From contig CM038922.1 in assembly GCA_021904315.1 (NCBI GenBank), positions 806,001-870,000 of the forward strand: DNA of 64,000 bases. The letters run 5' to 3'. Each line of letters begins with the position of its first letter. Within the stretch, counting starts at the first letter, position 1. Shown piece after piece: positions 1 through 11,639 of the stretch. The notes below the pieces were generated by a model, which was not told the origin of the DNA, did not search any database, and was given only the letters and a program-made list of their open reading frames with translations. A program made the position numbers and the translations under genes. The stretch comes from Sphagnum magellanicum (taxonomy: Eukaryota > Streptophyta > Sphagnopsida > Sphagnales > Sphagnaceae).

Positions 1-136
1 TCTTGGCCTTTTTATCAAGTTCAAAAGATGGTCACTATCATTCAACTTTTTTTTTTTTACAGGCATGGTGTCAAACTTATAACGAAAGAAAATCATTATC
101 ACTTGGAATTATGTGCACAAGGCATTTGGCGACTCT

Positions 137-205
137 TTTAGTAAGTAGATGTATTTAGATGGTAAGTTAGTAACTAATTCCCATGGTTAGCTAAAGGATA
201 GAATT
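137..205 (-). repeat. Fragment of dispersed repeat W (inverted copy)
   Basis: The sequence around CCCATGGTTAGCTAA, preceded by a GTAGATGG motif, resembles the reverse complement of the 17.5-kb repeat, where CTAACCATGGTGGTTAGC is followed by CCATCTACCTACTA. The match is short and diverged. Element type is unknown. Confidence 0.35.
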
Positions 206-2556
206 CAAATGAAAAAATGTTTCTAACCATGAGTTATGGTGGTTGTTAGTGAAACACCCATTTGGTATGTTCCACTAGTGACTATAGATTATATTTATCT
301 AACAAGCCTTAAGAAAAAAACTTTTTCTATTTCCACCTCCTAAGATAACACAACATAATTAACACCTTTCAACTGTTTTTGTTGAGATCAAATAGCATCA
401 ATGTGAAAATCTAAAGAAAATCCTTGGCTTCATTAATAGTTTCAAAGACTTCTGTAGCATCCATAAAAGGAAAGAAGGGCAAGAATTTTGTTGTGTAAGA
501 AGAATGCCAACTTTGAAACAACAATCTCCATATTTTGCAATATTTGTGCCTAGGAAATGGTAAAAAAATTCCTATACTTTTTGGGATAGAATCTACAAAT
601 ATTACATCCAAATCAACCTAGGTATGATGAGAACAGACTTGTGAGGTCCCTTGAAAATAAAATAGGCATCGTCAAACACGAAAGGGACAAAGTTCATTAA
701 TAATTTCAAAACTACGCAAACACTAGATCAATGCATAGGACATTTTATGAAAAACATTAAAGCATTACAAAATCAAGCATCCAAAAGGATAAGCTTTACC
801 TTCATTGTTGGCTTTCTTTTTTGTAAAGCATCCATGATCCAAACTTATGCATGTGAAGAGCCAAGGAAAACTCCCCTCTCCCCTTTCCCACCCTCAAATG
901 CATCCATGAACCAAATGGAAATCGTTGATGTTAACCTTTTATCAACAACGTTGAACACTGGAGTGCCATCAGGCTTCAAGTCCCCACACCAAAATTAAAG
1001 AAAATCATGAGAACAAAATTTGTGATGATAGCAACAACTAATATGGCTATTACCATTGTGAAAACTTGGCAACAATTCTTGAAAGACAAGAACTAAATGG
1101 CACACTTCACAAATCAAAGAAACTTCAAAAACTCAACTCCCAAGTGTGTGTCACCTTTTTGTTTACAACATTACAAAATCCAACAACCCCTTCACAACTT
1201 GATATGGGCCCACATGAACACACAAACATAACAATGAGAGAAGGTTTGTCTTTGAAGCCCAATAAATAGATAATGCAAGGTAAAATAAATAAAATCATTG
1301 GCATACAATGTATGTTATATGTAGTTTCTTTGACTCGGTTGAGCCTCTCACATTCCAAGGATGTTCAAACAATGGTTCTATCTCGTTACATACATGGAGT
1401 TTTTCTTTTCTTTTCTGCATCACTTTGAGAAAAACACAATACACCTGTTTCAAAATATTGTTAAGAAAATGTAATTGTCAAACTTCGCCCCATAGGTATA
1501 TATACCTATCTCGTATTAATACAACATGCATGACTTGCATGGGTTTTCAAGGTCCATTCATTCTGAAGTCATTCACAAATACGATAATAATTTTGAAATA
1601 GTTGTAGGATGTTGTGTCAAGATACTTTCCGCTCTACCCAACCTTCCTAAAGCATGACTCACCTGACTTTCCAATGGCCTTGGGCATTGACTTTTTAGTC
1701 TAGCAAACATATTGTTGTTAACCCTAAACCCATTTGGATGCACATTCGTATTGAGAATTGTTCAAACTTCAAATGGAACTTGATGGCCCCAATCACACGT
1801 GAAGTATGGCTTTCACTCATATGCTCCATTAAACATGTCTCTACGGGATCCAACATTGGACTTAAGCAATATCATGTATCTATATAACATAATGGATTTA
1901 ATGAATTGAATGGCACTATGGATGACCCTTGGATGTGAAAATGGACCATGAATCAAGTACATATATTGCACATCCATCAATCAACAACATCATGGTGATA
2001 ACTTATTTATCATTCAGTCAAGGTTCTTGAATTTTAACATGCAACTATAGATGAAAAAAAAAAAGAATAGAAGTCAAAAGGGGTGTTGCCCACTTTCAAG
2101 ACATACAATGGACATGATCTATGGTCTATTGACCATATTAGGGCCTTTTTTTCACTCAAGTTAAGGTGAATTTATTGTGACCTCTTTTGTTACCTCAATT
2201 TGTTTTGAAGCATCTTTATGCAGCCTTTGCCCTGGCTATGTATTCAAATCCTTTTCAAGTTATTGTCAATAAACTTTTAACATGGCTAATGGTCACATTT
2301 GTAATACTTGTGGGAGATTATCATTTTTTTCCCTTTTTAATTGGGCATTCACTGCTTTTCAACTTATAGTACAATTCTTTTTCTGGAAGTGAGACATTAA
2401 AATTTTAAGAATGTTTTTAATACATGTTTCTAGCTGCAGACAGAGAATGAATTATTACCCCAGTTAGTTTTCACTACAAGTAAAGCCAGAAGGAAGACGC
2501 ACGGTGTTGTTTTTTCTTTTTTCTTTTTCTTTTTTCCTTTTTTTTTCAATTTTGTG

Positions 2557-2620
2557 ATGTAGCCAAGGTGGCAATCATCCATAAGCCAATTTAGCCAAAT
2601 TTAGTTATGAATAAAATATG
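2557..2620 (+). repeat. Dispersed repeat T, orientation A
   Basis: It reads GATGTAGCCAAGGTGGCAAT, then CATCCATAAGCCAATTTAGCC. The same module recurs at 40546 and 44355 in this orientation, and at 16825, 33735 and 41110 inverted. At 40.5-41.2 kb two inverted copies bound one element, so this is probably an isolated terminus of the same family. Confidence 0.5.
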
Positions 2621-4123
2621 AAAAGGAAAAAATACACATTTAAAATATTAGCTATGGACTTTTAACCATGTACTAGTGTGGCCTGTGCCGTTGACCCAAG
2701 TGTTACTATGTACTCAACTGATTTTTCCTTCCAAAACCTGGTTATTTTAAATTTATTTGAATTTTTTTCAGTGGCAGAAATCACTTAAAAATCAATATCT
2801 CCCACATTCTGAATCCAAATCTTACCAAATAAATTCCATTAAATCCTGCACATCAAGATTTTGGCAATTTTTTTTCAAATTCCTCTGAAATTTTCAGGTA
2901 CAATTTAATTTAATTTAATTTTAGTGAAAAAATCATTCAATATCCATGAACTTCTACGCCACAAGTCCAAACGCCATGGAACCAAGCCCATGCACCCCTC
3001 CTCATCGAGAGCTTTCCAAAGAGACCAAAAACATGATCTGAAGCATCCCGATTGGGTGGATCTCATAAGTACAAACAAAACAAAACAAACAAACAACCTT
3101 CCTTCATAGATAGATGGAAATATGGAGGTTTTTCTTTTCTTTGAATTTTTTTCAAATTTTAGTAAATTTTTTTCAAAAAAATCATTGAATTTGCAACAGA
3201 AAATGGCAAGAAAAAAAAGGCTGATGATGAGATGTTGTTCTACCATGTTTTGGCCAGCATGTTATTACTATTGTTATTTGAGAAAATGAAGTATCTAGTG
3301 TGGTGTCTCAGATGGGATTTTCTTTCAAGCAAAATTATGTCTCATATTCTAGCCCCCCCCTTTTAAATAAACTCAGTGACTCATCGTCCACATTGGGGTG
3401 TTTTTCTTTAATTTCATGATATAAAAAGACTTGGTAACATTTTTTCCAGGGGAAAAAAATCAAAATTAGTCAATATCACACTATGAAAAAAACCTCCAAA
3501 AAATCCACCAAAATGTTCCCACTTTTTTGGTGAAAACAAAACACTTCTCCACAGCCCACTTTTTAATTTTAAAAAATTAAAGTTATCCCTAAAGTCACAC
3601 AATTGTTGAATATCAATTTCTTACCAAGTTACTTGACTTATATCAAATTATCATTACTTTTGATATTTGTGTTACATGCACATATTTTTGGGACTATGAG
3701 ATATGTTGATTAAGTTTACTTAAATATTTTTAGTTAAATTTAGTGTGAAATATATCAATGCATGGGGTGATGGTCTTATGCATATGCCTGAGCATGCTCT
3801 TCTAGGCTGATTAACGTCTGCATGAGAATGTTCCCCTCCTATTTAGATTAGGCCAGAGCTTGAGGGTGAATTAAAGCTTTGTAGCAACATTTGTGTGTAT
3901 GATCTTTAAGGTTGGGCGGAGAGCTGGTCATAAAATCAATGTATTTATCATCTCTAATTATCTCATCAATCCACTGTCAATTTTCAGTGGTGATTAGGGG
4001 GTGAGAATGGCCAGTTTTGACATAATAGGCGGTCAAACAGTAAACCGGGAATGAAAATTTTACAAAACGAAATAACTGGGATCCAAACTAGTTTGTCCAC
4101 CAATTTTGGTGATAAATTGAGTT

Positions 4124-4332
4124 TCATCCTGTCTTTCCTTTTTCCTGAGCGCCTCCACTAATGCTGCATATATTTTCACTCTCGTACCTGTCATTACAGT
4201 TACTATAATTAGTCTCAAAGCTTTTGCACCAACACTGAGATTTAATAAAATTTCCTTGCTTTGCGGAAACCACTGAAAGAGGGGATGGGGGTGAAAGCAG
4301 GCCCAAAGACAGGGTGAAGACAGAATGACTTT
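4124..4332 (-). repeat. Inverted copy of the 15975-16175 repeat
   Basis: The reverse complement matches 15975-16175 over about 200 bases. Shared blocks include CTGTCTTCAC, GTCTTTGGGCCT, the CCCCTCTTT block, CCGCAAAG with AAGGAAAT, and GTGAAAATATATG. I see no coding potential. It belongs to the dispersed family of which another part is at 15722-15945 and 31593-31800. Confidence 0.7.
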
Positions 4333-5512
4333 CGGGATAACTCTATTCTATTTCAGAGCTCGTGGAGTTCAACAACATGAACACCAACACAGAGAGTGTC
4401 GTAAATTACAGGTTTCACACAAACATTAAGGACAGGTAGTTTTTCAGTGGTGTCTTTTTTTTTGTGTTTGTTGTTTTTTTTTTGGGCTGTTTTTTTCAGG
4501 GCACAGGTAAAACATTCCATACCACAGTTTTGACTGATTGAAGAGGGTATAGAACACCCAATCCCAGTCAAGTGCCCGGGGTTTCAAAAACTAGGTCCTA
4601 GATTTGGGGTTTCAATACTAGATGGATGACTCACGAAGAAGTCAAACCTTGGCCATTCCAACACATGTCTGTTAATTAATTAATTAATTTTGAAAAATAC
4701 ATTTCAAAAGATGAAATATTCCTAAATGTTCACTATTATCCTTCACAACATTTTTTGATTTGGAAGAAATAATTTTTGAAAATTTTAACATTTCGGAAAA
4801 TAATATAATTAGTATCGAATTGGCCAAGGTACTAGGGTAAAAGAAGAGCATCTCCACCCACACCTGGTATTTGGGTCTCTATAAATGTCTTTGACATCCA
4901 CAATAGGGTGCAAGCTATGTCTCTACCCTCACCTATAAGTATGAAATATTGAATAGGTACCAGAGTGTATAGTGAGAGAGATTGATGAAATGCTACCACA
5001 TGGTTCAATCATTTTTAGTAGCCAACCAAAAGCAATTGCATTTTTCATTAACCTTTTTGGAGAGCCCTGTATCTTGTGTACCAACTTACATTTTATGCTT
5101 AGGGTTCTAGAAATCAGTTTAGTAATTTTACATGTTGGAATGGCAGGTGCATGTGTCCATCCACTAAGTGCACTCCAAATGTGATGAATGTATTTTTCCT
5201 ATTCATGATGCATGTACATTCTACAGCATACCTTTGGTCGGCTCTTCACCACCTTCATAGGTAGTACAAGTGTACCCCAGCATACCTAGTAGGGTTTAAG
5301 TGTAAAGTACCCCAAACTATGGGTACTAGGCCCCAATTTTGCCAAACCTAGGCTTCAAACCCACCCACATGTCAAAATGAAAAGAGTGAACATGAAAAAA
5401 GAAGGGAACATACTAGTTTTTTCATGTAGTTTAATTTGGTCCTAGTCACAAGAGTTTGACGCCCAATTTGTTATTTCCATTACCTATTACACCTTCAATG
5501 GAGCTCATTATT
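4333..5512. other. Unassigned intergenic or repeat DNA
   Basis: No coding region is recognised. A short TTAATTAATTAATTAA run lies near 4672. The stretch near 4850-5340 repeats phrases such as GGTAC and TACCCCA, without forming a clear tandem unit. Confidence 0.5.
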
Positions 5513-5870
5513 GCACCCGTTTACATTTTGGCGTTGTTTCAATGTCACCATGTTCTATTCTTGTGTTGTCCTAGTCACCTACGTTACCTACACATGGAAG
5601 ACCACGCACTTGGTGAAGCTTCGACATTTACTTCACTACCTTGGGCTAACCCTAACCTCTAAACGAGTGAGATTAATACTCATTGTGAATTTCCTTAGCG
5701 GTCCAAGGCCTTGTCACTCATGATTACCATCTCCCATCTTTCGACCTAACCACAGACTTCACCTAGTTCAAGGGCTTAGAGTGCCAAGGCCACTACCTCA
5801 AGCCCCCTTTCTCAAACCCTCACTCGCTAACACCTATGGGCACAATCACAATTGGGGTACACAAAAGGAA
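5513..5870 (-). mobile_element. Gypsy LTR R/U5-like fragment, inverted
   Basis: Its reverse complement aligns with 8388-8793, the segment directly before the primer-binding site of the 8.8-14.4 kb gypsy element, and with 15240-15485. Shared blocks include GTACCCCAA, AAGGCCTTGGACC and CACCAAGTGC. No primer-binding site is recognisable beyond its inner end near 5512, so this is a fragment rather than the edge of a complete element. Confidence 0.65.
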
Positions 5871-6737
5871 TGTCTCACCCTCACAACCCTAACATTGGGT
5901 TCGCGACTAACCCATGAGGTCAAGAGTATGTTTAGGTGTGAAACACACTCTCACAAATGGGGGCGAGTGCAAGGGATGAAGCCCAATGACTCCCAAATGC
6001 ACTCCCACTTTGGGAGTTGCACTCGTGCAGGAGTTACAAATGTTCAAATCCTTGGTTGGAAATGTAAACAAACAACAAATTGGGCCTTAAACACCATTAG
6101 AAAGGTCTTAAAACATAGATGGTTAAAGTGCCTTCGCATTATTCATTTAGACCTCATTTGCATGAGTTATGATCAAAAGAAAGGGCAAAAATCAAATTGG
6201 GAATTTGACTCCCAACCATAAATCCCTTTAAAGCAAGGGTCAAATACACGTCGATTGGGGCATGCTATACACTATTGGAAACATCTTTTTGAGGGCTATA
6301 AGATATTGCCCTAACATTTTCAAAACAGACTTGATTTAAGAAAGATATGAACATCCAAAGTTTTGAGACTCTAGGGGAAAAATAACATTTGGATGTAATC
6401 CCCACGAAGAGGCACAAAGTATACTATAGCGAAGGGAGTGGTGCCTCCTCCCAAAGGTTGCAGGTTGTGGAAAGCTTATGCTTGAGGTTGTCTTTACTAA
6501 GTCCGTTGCACCACTTCCATTCAATTTGCACTAATCACCTTCTTTTCTTGGTTATGTAGGTTGACCTCATCTTGAACTCTCGCTTGTGAATATGTCCTAG
6601 TCCCATCCCAAAGCTCCAAAACACCCACTTACCCCCGAAATGTTTCGAATCAGGAAGCGTGCCCCAACTTTCTTCTTCTGTTGTTTCGATCTAGGACCCA
6701 TCTTTGGGTCTTTTATGGAGTTTGGGGGCACGTTACA
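5871..6737 (-). mobile_element. LTR family A copy, minus orientation
   Basis: Read on the minus strand it starts TGTAACGTGCCCCCAAACTC and ends in CA near 5871. It aligns throughout with the copies at 7175-8087, 38197-39107 and 53862-54756. I find no matching 5-bp target duplication here (flanks AAATC and AGGAA on the plus strand), so the outer edge may be eroded or rearranged. The open frames inside it (for example 5781-6221) are not genes: the other copies break them. Confidence 0.75.
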
Positions 6738-7174
6738 AAATCACTCATAAGACACTATTTTGAATGACCACTATGTTTACTGATTCATTTATTTTGGTGA
6801 ATTTATTTTTTCATTACATATTCACATTCTTTATGATTGAAATGGTTGTGATTGTTTGTGATTTGGATGATTTAAACATGTCCTTAAATGTCCCACAACA
6901 CATTTCAGGAATGTTGTCCCCCTATGCAATTTTATTGAAAAATAATCAATGGGAAAAATAATATTTGTTCAAATTGATTCATATTCTAACCACAAATCAA
7001 ATATAGTATGTTCTACATGATGGCATAAAATTTTAGTAATATAAAGAACCATTTTTTTGGAATTGATACTATAATCTTGAATTTTCAAAGGGCTACATTA
7101 ATAAGGACAATTATATTAATTTTATTAATAAATATTTTACATTCCAGAGGTTTGGGGGGAGTATAAAAGATGTG
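6738..7174. other. Spacer between two head-to-head LTRs
   Basis: About 435 bases separate the two inverted LTR A copies. No gene or repeat is recognised. The last five bases, ATGTG, are one half of the target duplication of the next LTR. Confidence 0.5.
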
Positions 7175-8087
7175 TGACTTGCCCTCCAAACTCCTCAAAA
7201 AACCCAAAGGTGGGTCCCAAAATGAAACAACGAAATAAGAAGAAAATTGGGGCACGCTCCCTGATTCGCAGCACTTCAAAGGTAGGTGGGCATGCCGGAG
7301 CCTTGGGATGGGATTAGGACATGCTCATAAGTGAAAGTTCAAGATGATATCAACTTACACAACCAAGAAAAAAAGGCAATTAGTGCAAGTCGAATGGAAA
7401 TGATGCAGCAGACTTAATAGGGACAACCTCAAGCGTGAACTTTACACAGCCCACAACCTTTGAGAAGAGGCATCACTCCCCTCCTTATAGTATACTTTGT
7501 GCCTCTCCATAGGGACTACATCCAAATGTCATTCTCCTCGGGACTCCCAAATGAAAGTCCCAAAATTGGGACTTTTGTTCTCTCAAAAGTTTGGACACTT
7601 ATATCTTTCTCAAATCAAGTCTATTTTGAAAGCGTGAGGACAATATCTTATAGCCCTTAAAAATATCTTTTCAACAGTGTATAACACGCCCTAATCAAAC
7701 CTCATTTGAACCTTGCTTTCAAAAGATTTGTGGTCAAGAGTCAAATTGGGAATTTGACTCCCGCCCTTAATTTTGATCATAACTCATGCAAATCAGGTCT
7801 AAATGAACAATGTGAGAATACTTTAAGCATTTATGCTTCAAGAACTTTCTAATGGTTTCCTAGGTGCCCAATTTGGTGTTTGTTTGCCTTTTCAACCAAG
7901 GTTCTGAACATTCGCAACTTCCCCACGAGTGCAATTCCCAAAGTGGGAGTGCATTTGGGAGTCATCAAGCTTCATCCTTACATTCCCCCCCACTTGTGAA
8001 AGTGTGTTTCACGTCTGAACACACTCTTGGCCTCATGGGCCCTTGTGCTTCACACTTTGTCACAAACCTAATGTTAAGGTTGCGACA
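7175..8087 (+). mobile_element. Solo LTR, family A, with target duplication
   Basis: The 913-bp unit runs from TGACTTGCCC to GCGACA, so it has the TG...CA ends of an LTR. It is flanked by identical 5-bp repeats, ATGTG at 7170-7174 and at 8088-8092. That is the signature of one retrotransposon insertion later reduced to a solo LTR by recombination. It matches the 53862-54756 copy along its whole length. No gag or pol of its own lies beside it. Confidence 0.8.
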
Positions 8088-8092
8088 ATGTG

Positions 8093-8387
8093 GACCTTAA
8101 AAAAAGGACATTTTATAATGTTTTTACTAATACTTTGACACTCCAAATGAGAGATTATCATTTTGGAAATGTCTTAGAGTCCTACATTCCTTTATGGTTT
8201 ATGCTTCAACAAGACATCCAAATTTTGTTTAATTAATTGTTTTCAAATTTTGTAACACTTTTTGGTTGAATGAATAAACATACATGGCATCCTTTCATTG
8301 TTTCACATCTCAAAACATGATTTGACTTCAAGATTTAGGACTCAATACACAAAATAGTCCTATGTACTTCATGGTTCCTATTATGGT
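8093..8387. other. Unassigned ~300-bp segment
   Basis: This lies between the solo LTR and the gypsy U5-like segment. The inverted arm at 5.5-6.7 kb has no counterpart for it: there the LTR and the U5-like segment are nearly adjacent. It is either an insertion in this arm or a deletion in the other. Confidence 0.45.
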
Positions 8388-8793
8388 ACCCCAACTGTGA
8401 TTGTACCCCTATGTGGTTCGTGACCCTATATCGGACTCCGACACCTCCACCTAAAAACCACCTATAAATAGAAAATGGTTTGAGGAAAGGGGTTTGGGGT
8501 AGTGGTCTCAACATTCTAAGTCCTTGAACTAGACAAAATTTGCAATTAAGCCAAAAGATAAGAGATGGTAATCCCGAATGATAAGGCCTTGGACCAATTT
8601 GGAAATCTATAGCAGGTATTAGTTTCACTTGTCTAAAGGTTGAGGTAAACCTAAAGTAGCCAAGTAAGCTTAAATGTTGAAATTTCACCAAGTGCATGGT
8701 TTTCCATGTGCAGGTAACATAGGTGATTAAAGCAACACGAAAATAAAACAGGGCAATGTTGGAATGGCGCCAAGGCGTAAATAGGTGTGATAA
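8388..8793 (+). mobile_element. 5' LTR remnant (R/U5) of gypsy element 1
   Basis: It matches the 3' flank of the element at 15240-15485 (shared AAGGCCTTGGACCA and CGTCTAAAGGTTGAGGTTA-like blocks) and ends immediately before the primer-binding site. It therefore occupies the position of R/U5 in the 5' LTR. A TATAAATA motif at 8463-8470 could be the old LTR promoter. Confidence 0.65.
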
Positions 8794-8794
8794 G

Positions 8795-8806
8795 TGGTAT
8801 CAGAAT
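8795..8806 (+). other. Primer-binding site, initiator tRNA-Met type
   Basis: TGGTATCAGAAT lies directly after the 5' LTR remnant. It resembles the TGGTATCAGAGC primer-binding site, complementary to the 3' end of initiator tRNA-Met, used by most plant LTR retrotransposons. Two terminal positions differ. Confidence 0.8.
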
Positions 8807-8870
8807 AGGTTTTTAGGGTTGAATGTGAATTCTTTTAAGGCATTTGGGAAAGGTGGACAGTTGAAAGCAA

Positions 8871-10400
8871 ATGGCCTCGAATGATCCACTACCCAACACA
8901 CATGTTGTGGTTGAACCCAAAGCCAAAAAGAAGTACAAGACCAAAAAGGAGAAGGAAAAGGACGTCACCATGGAGGAGCTAGTGATGGCAACCTTGACCA
9001 TGGTGGGTGAGGAGCTTTGTGATGAAGAGGCTCAAAGTCTAAGGGATTTAGTGGAGGAAGTAACATAGCTTGTTGCACGAAATCCAAGAAAAAAAAGATA
9101 GGGAAAGATGAGGCGAGTTCAATCAAAACAAAGGCCAAGAAAGGACTCCCTCCCCTATCAAGCAAAGGAAGGGAGTACATGAGGTGAACATGGGCTCATT
9201 GGCAAAAACTCCCATGGCTCCTAAAAAACAGAAAGGGAAGGAAAAAGTTCTTGAACCGATTATAAAGTCGGATGAGCACGTCAACTTCCACTATTTTGAA
9301 TCAAATGGGGATGTGAACTTTTTGATTACCCCTTTGGATGGGCCAAGGAGTGAAAAATGGGGCAAATAATACCTAAAATGTTGAATTGTGGACAAATCTC
9401 TTGAGAAGTAGGAAGAGGAAAATTCAAAGGTGGAGAAATCGTCCAAAGAGTTTTTGGCTCTTGTGCATTCCTTTTGTGTGTTTGTGGTCCAACAAAAAAA
9501 AGCCACGACATAAAACCAGGAAACAACCAAGTTGATGAACCACATTGTAAAAGGGTTGGGTGCCATCAACAGTGCCCCAAGTGGGGGTTCTGCCAAGGCA
9601 ATGATTAATGCAAAGCTACTAGACCCCTTCATAAGGAAGGAGACCAAAACCAAGCGAGTGTGGCCATGGTTGCACCAAATAGAAGCGTATATGGAAACAT
9701 AACACTTCGAAACTAACAAAGAACAGATTCACTTCACTCAAACCCTATTAAAGGAGCATGCGTGAAAGTGGTGGATGTCCCAAAAGCATGAGACACCGAA
9801 CCTACTTGAAACCTTCACTTGGGAGGAGTTCAAATTGTGGTTGGACGAGAGGTTCATGCCACACCATTTGGTGCTTTGAAATGGGATCAAGCTCTTAAAG
9901 CCCACCCAAGGAGATGATAAGGGCTCGTTGGTTGCCTACATCAAGGACTTCAATTGCATGTTAAATGTGGTCCCCTTGAAAAATAATATGCTCGAAAGTT
10001 GATCTTCCTACATGGACTCAAGCCTTAAGTGTGAAAGATAATCTACCCAAGGATTGATATTACGAAGACGTGCCAAAGGTTGATGAAGATGGTGGAATGT
10101 ATGGAGGATGAAGTTCCTACATGCCCCAAGGGTGAAATCAAAAGCAAGGTCACCCAAAAAAATCAAGCCAACCCAAGCAATGGAAACAAAGGTCACAACA
10201 AATGTAAATGGGGCCAAGATAAGCTGGGGCTTTAGAATGACAATGAGAAGACAATGAACAAGGAGTCATCAATCAAAAAGGCGAAACAAAACCTGTCCAA
10301 GGTCAAATGTTTCAATTATGATAATCATGGACATTTGGCAAAGGACTGCCCCAAGTCACCAAGGGTAATTAAGTGCATTGCCCAAAATAAGTTGATTATC
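8871..10400 (+). pseudogene. gag: gag polyprotein remnant with zinc knuckle
   Basis: Gag forms the particle that packages element RNA. The first ATG is at 8871, in a lysine-rich start (KAKKKYKTKKEKEKDVTMEE). Stops and shifts follow. The capsid-like core reads near 9765-9990 (FTWEEFKLWLDERFMPHHL, then GDDKGSLVAYIKDFN). A CCHC zinc knuckle lies at 10308-10349 as CFNYDNHGHLAKDC: the second cysteine has become tyrosine, which should abolish zinc binding. At least five frame breaks are visible. Family assignment is firm because the same frame order leads into protease. Confidence 0.85.
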
Positions 10401-10439
10401 TAAGGAGGCTTAATGGCCAAAATATGGCACATGAAAGCT

Positions 10440-11500
10440 AGGCCACCAACTTGTTAAAATTGAATTATAAGATAAATGACAAAGTTGTGGGTTGTTTCTT
10501 GGATTCAGGAGCGACAAATTTGTTCATGACTCCGCAAGTAACAGAATGACTTGGAGTCAAAATAAAATGAGTGGCAAACCCCATAATGGTGCAATTGGCA
10601 CAAGGCATAGCTAGACCCTTCCTTAATGTAACATTAGAAGTTGAATTGTTTTGCAATGGAATTTAATTTTTGGAAAACTTCACCCTATGTGATTTAAATA
10701 ATTTTGATGTAGGGTAAGTGCATGGTAGGGTGGACCAAAAAGCAATGTGAATTTACGAATTTGAAAGTCTATTTGATTATTTTTTTAGCCCTGAAATGTT
10801 TTTTGTAGTTAGGTAGCAATAATGCATTGATTCCAAGTGATTTTTTTCCATTAAATTTTTTATTCTTGTAGAGCTCATTAATTAAAACATATTCACACAA
10901 TTTCAAAATAAATCATGTTTTTTTCAAGATGAAATGGACTTTTGAGAATATGTGCCTATTTTTCACCAAATAAAAGTCCATATATCAAAAAATTCGTTAG
11001 ATATGAATCAAAACATTTCAAAATTGAATCCATTTTTACATTTTGAAATAAAAACCAATTCCTTAATTTTTTTTGAGGTCCATCATAGAATCAAACCAAA
11101 GTCCATTCACTTAATTGTTGCTAGTGTTACATACCTTGACTTTTAATTTCAAAAGTCCATAGCTTCTATAATTTTATATATTTTGCATACCAATCAATTT
11201 CATTACATAAATATTAAAGTCTATAATTTCAAAATGAGTTCCATTTAACAATTCCACAATGTACAAAATAATATAGCAATTAGAACCACATTTAAGTGGT
11301 AGAAAAATGGATTACATTATTCCAAAATTAATCCACCTTACCATGCATCCACCTGTAATTCTAAGTAACACATTTTTGGATGCCTACAAAGTAAACATCC
11401 TTTGTAACGAAGGTAGGCTGAAAGTCCATGTGAAGAATGGCTCTACACTAATGAACTTAAATGTAAATTATAATTTTACATTGGCAGAAATGTGAGTGAA
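10440..11500 (+). pseudogene. Retroviral-type aspartic protease remnant, split
   Basis: The translation contains VVGCFLDSGATNLFM near 10485-10530, the DSGA active-site motif of retropepsin-type proteases. The frame runs to LCDLNNFDV at 10711, is interrupted by the inserted element at 10712-11354, and resumes at 11358 as ILSNTFLDAYKVNIL, the usual continuation toward RT. In the family the enzyme cuts the Gag-Pol polyprotein. A stop after TPQVTE, and others, show decay besides the insertion. Confidence 0.8.
10712..11354. mobile_element. MITE-like DNA element in the gypsy protease
   Basis: The 643-bp insert has imperfect terminal inverted repeats: GGGTAAGTGCATGGTAGGGT at the left and AGGTGGATGCATGGTAAGGT read inward from the right (18 of 24 positions match). 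It is flanked by GTA at 10709-10711 and 11355-11357. Removing it restores the reading frame from valine (GTA) to isoleucine (ATT), so both edges are exact. The interior is AT-rich with repeated AAAGTCCAT-type phrases and no transposase. A 3-bp duplication would fit PIF/Harbinger or CACTA superfamilies, but the termini do not settle which. Confidence 0.75.
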
Positions 11501-11639
11501 CTTGGTAATTTTAACTAGTGAGTTATAATCCCCTAGTTTTTTTGTTTTGATGTTTTTGAGAGTTTCCTAGGGGGAGCTTGAGCTTAATGGGCAAAGCAAC
11601 CCCCTACTTGTATTTTGGATTCATTCAATAATTTTTCAA

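Larger units (their letters stand above)
1..4100. other. Unassigned AT-rich DNA
   Basis: I see no supportable gene here. Open frames are all under about 115 codons, have low-complexity or hydrophobic compositions and resemble no family I know. The stretch holds homopolymer runs and two short dispersed-repeat copies listed separately (near 137-205 and 2557-2620). Confidence 0.6.

Noticed and set aside
5781..8100. Open frames of 78-146 codons as genes
   Set aside because: They lie inside LTR family A copies; the other copies at 38 and 54 kb break the same frames.
8335..8697. 120-codon minus-strand frame as a gene
   Set aside because: It is the antisense of the gypsy R/U5 segment; the two homologous segments do not keep it open.
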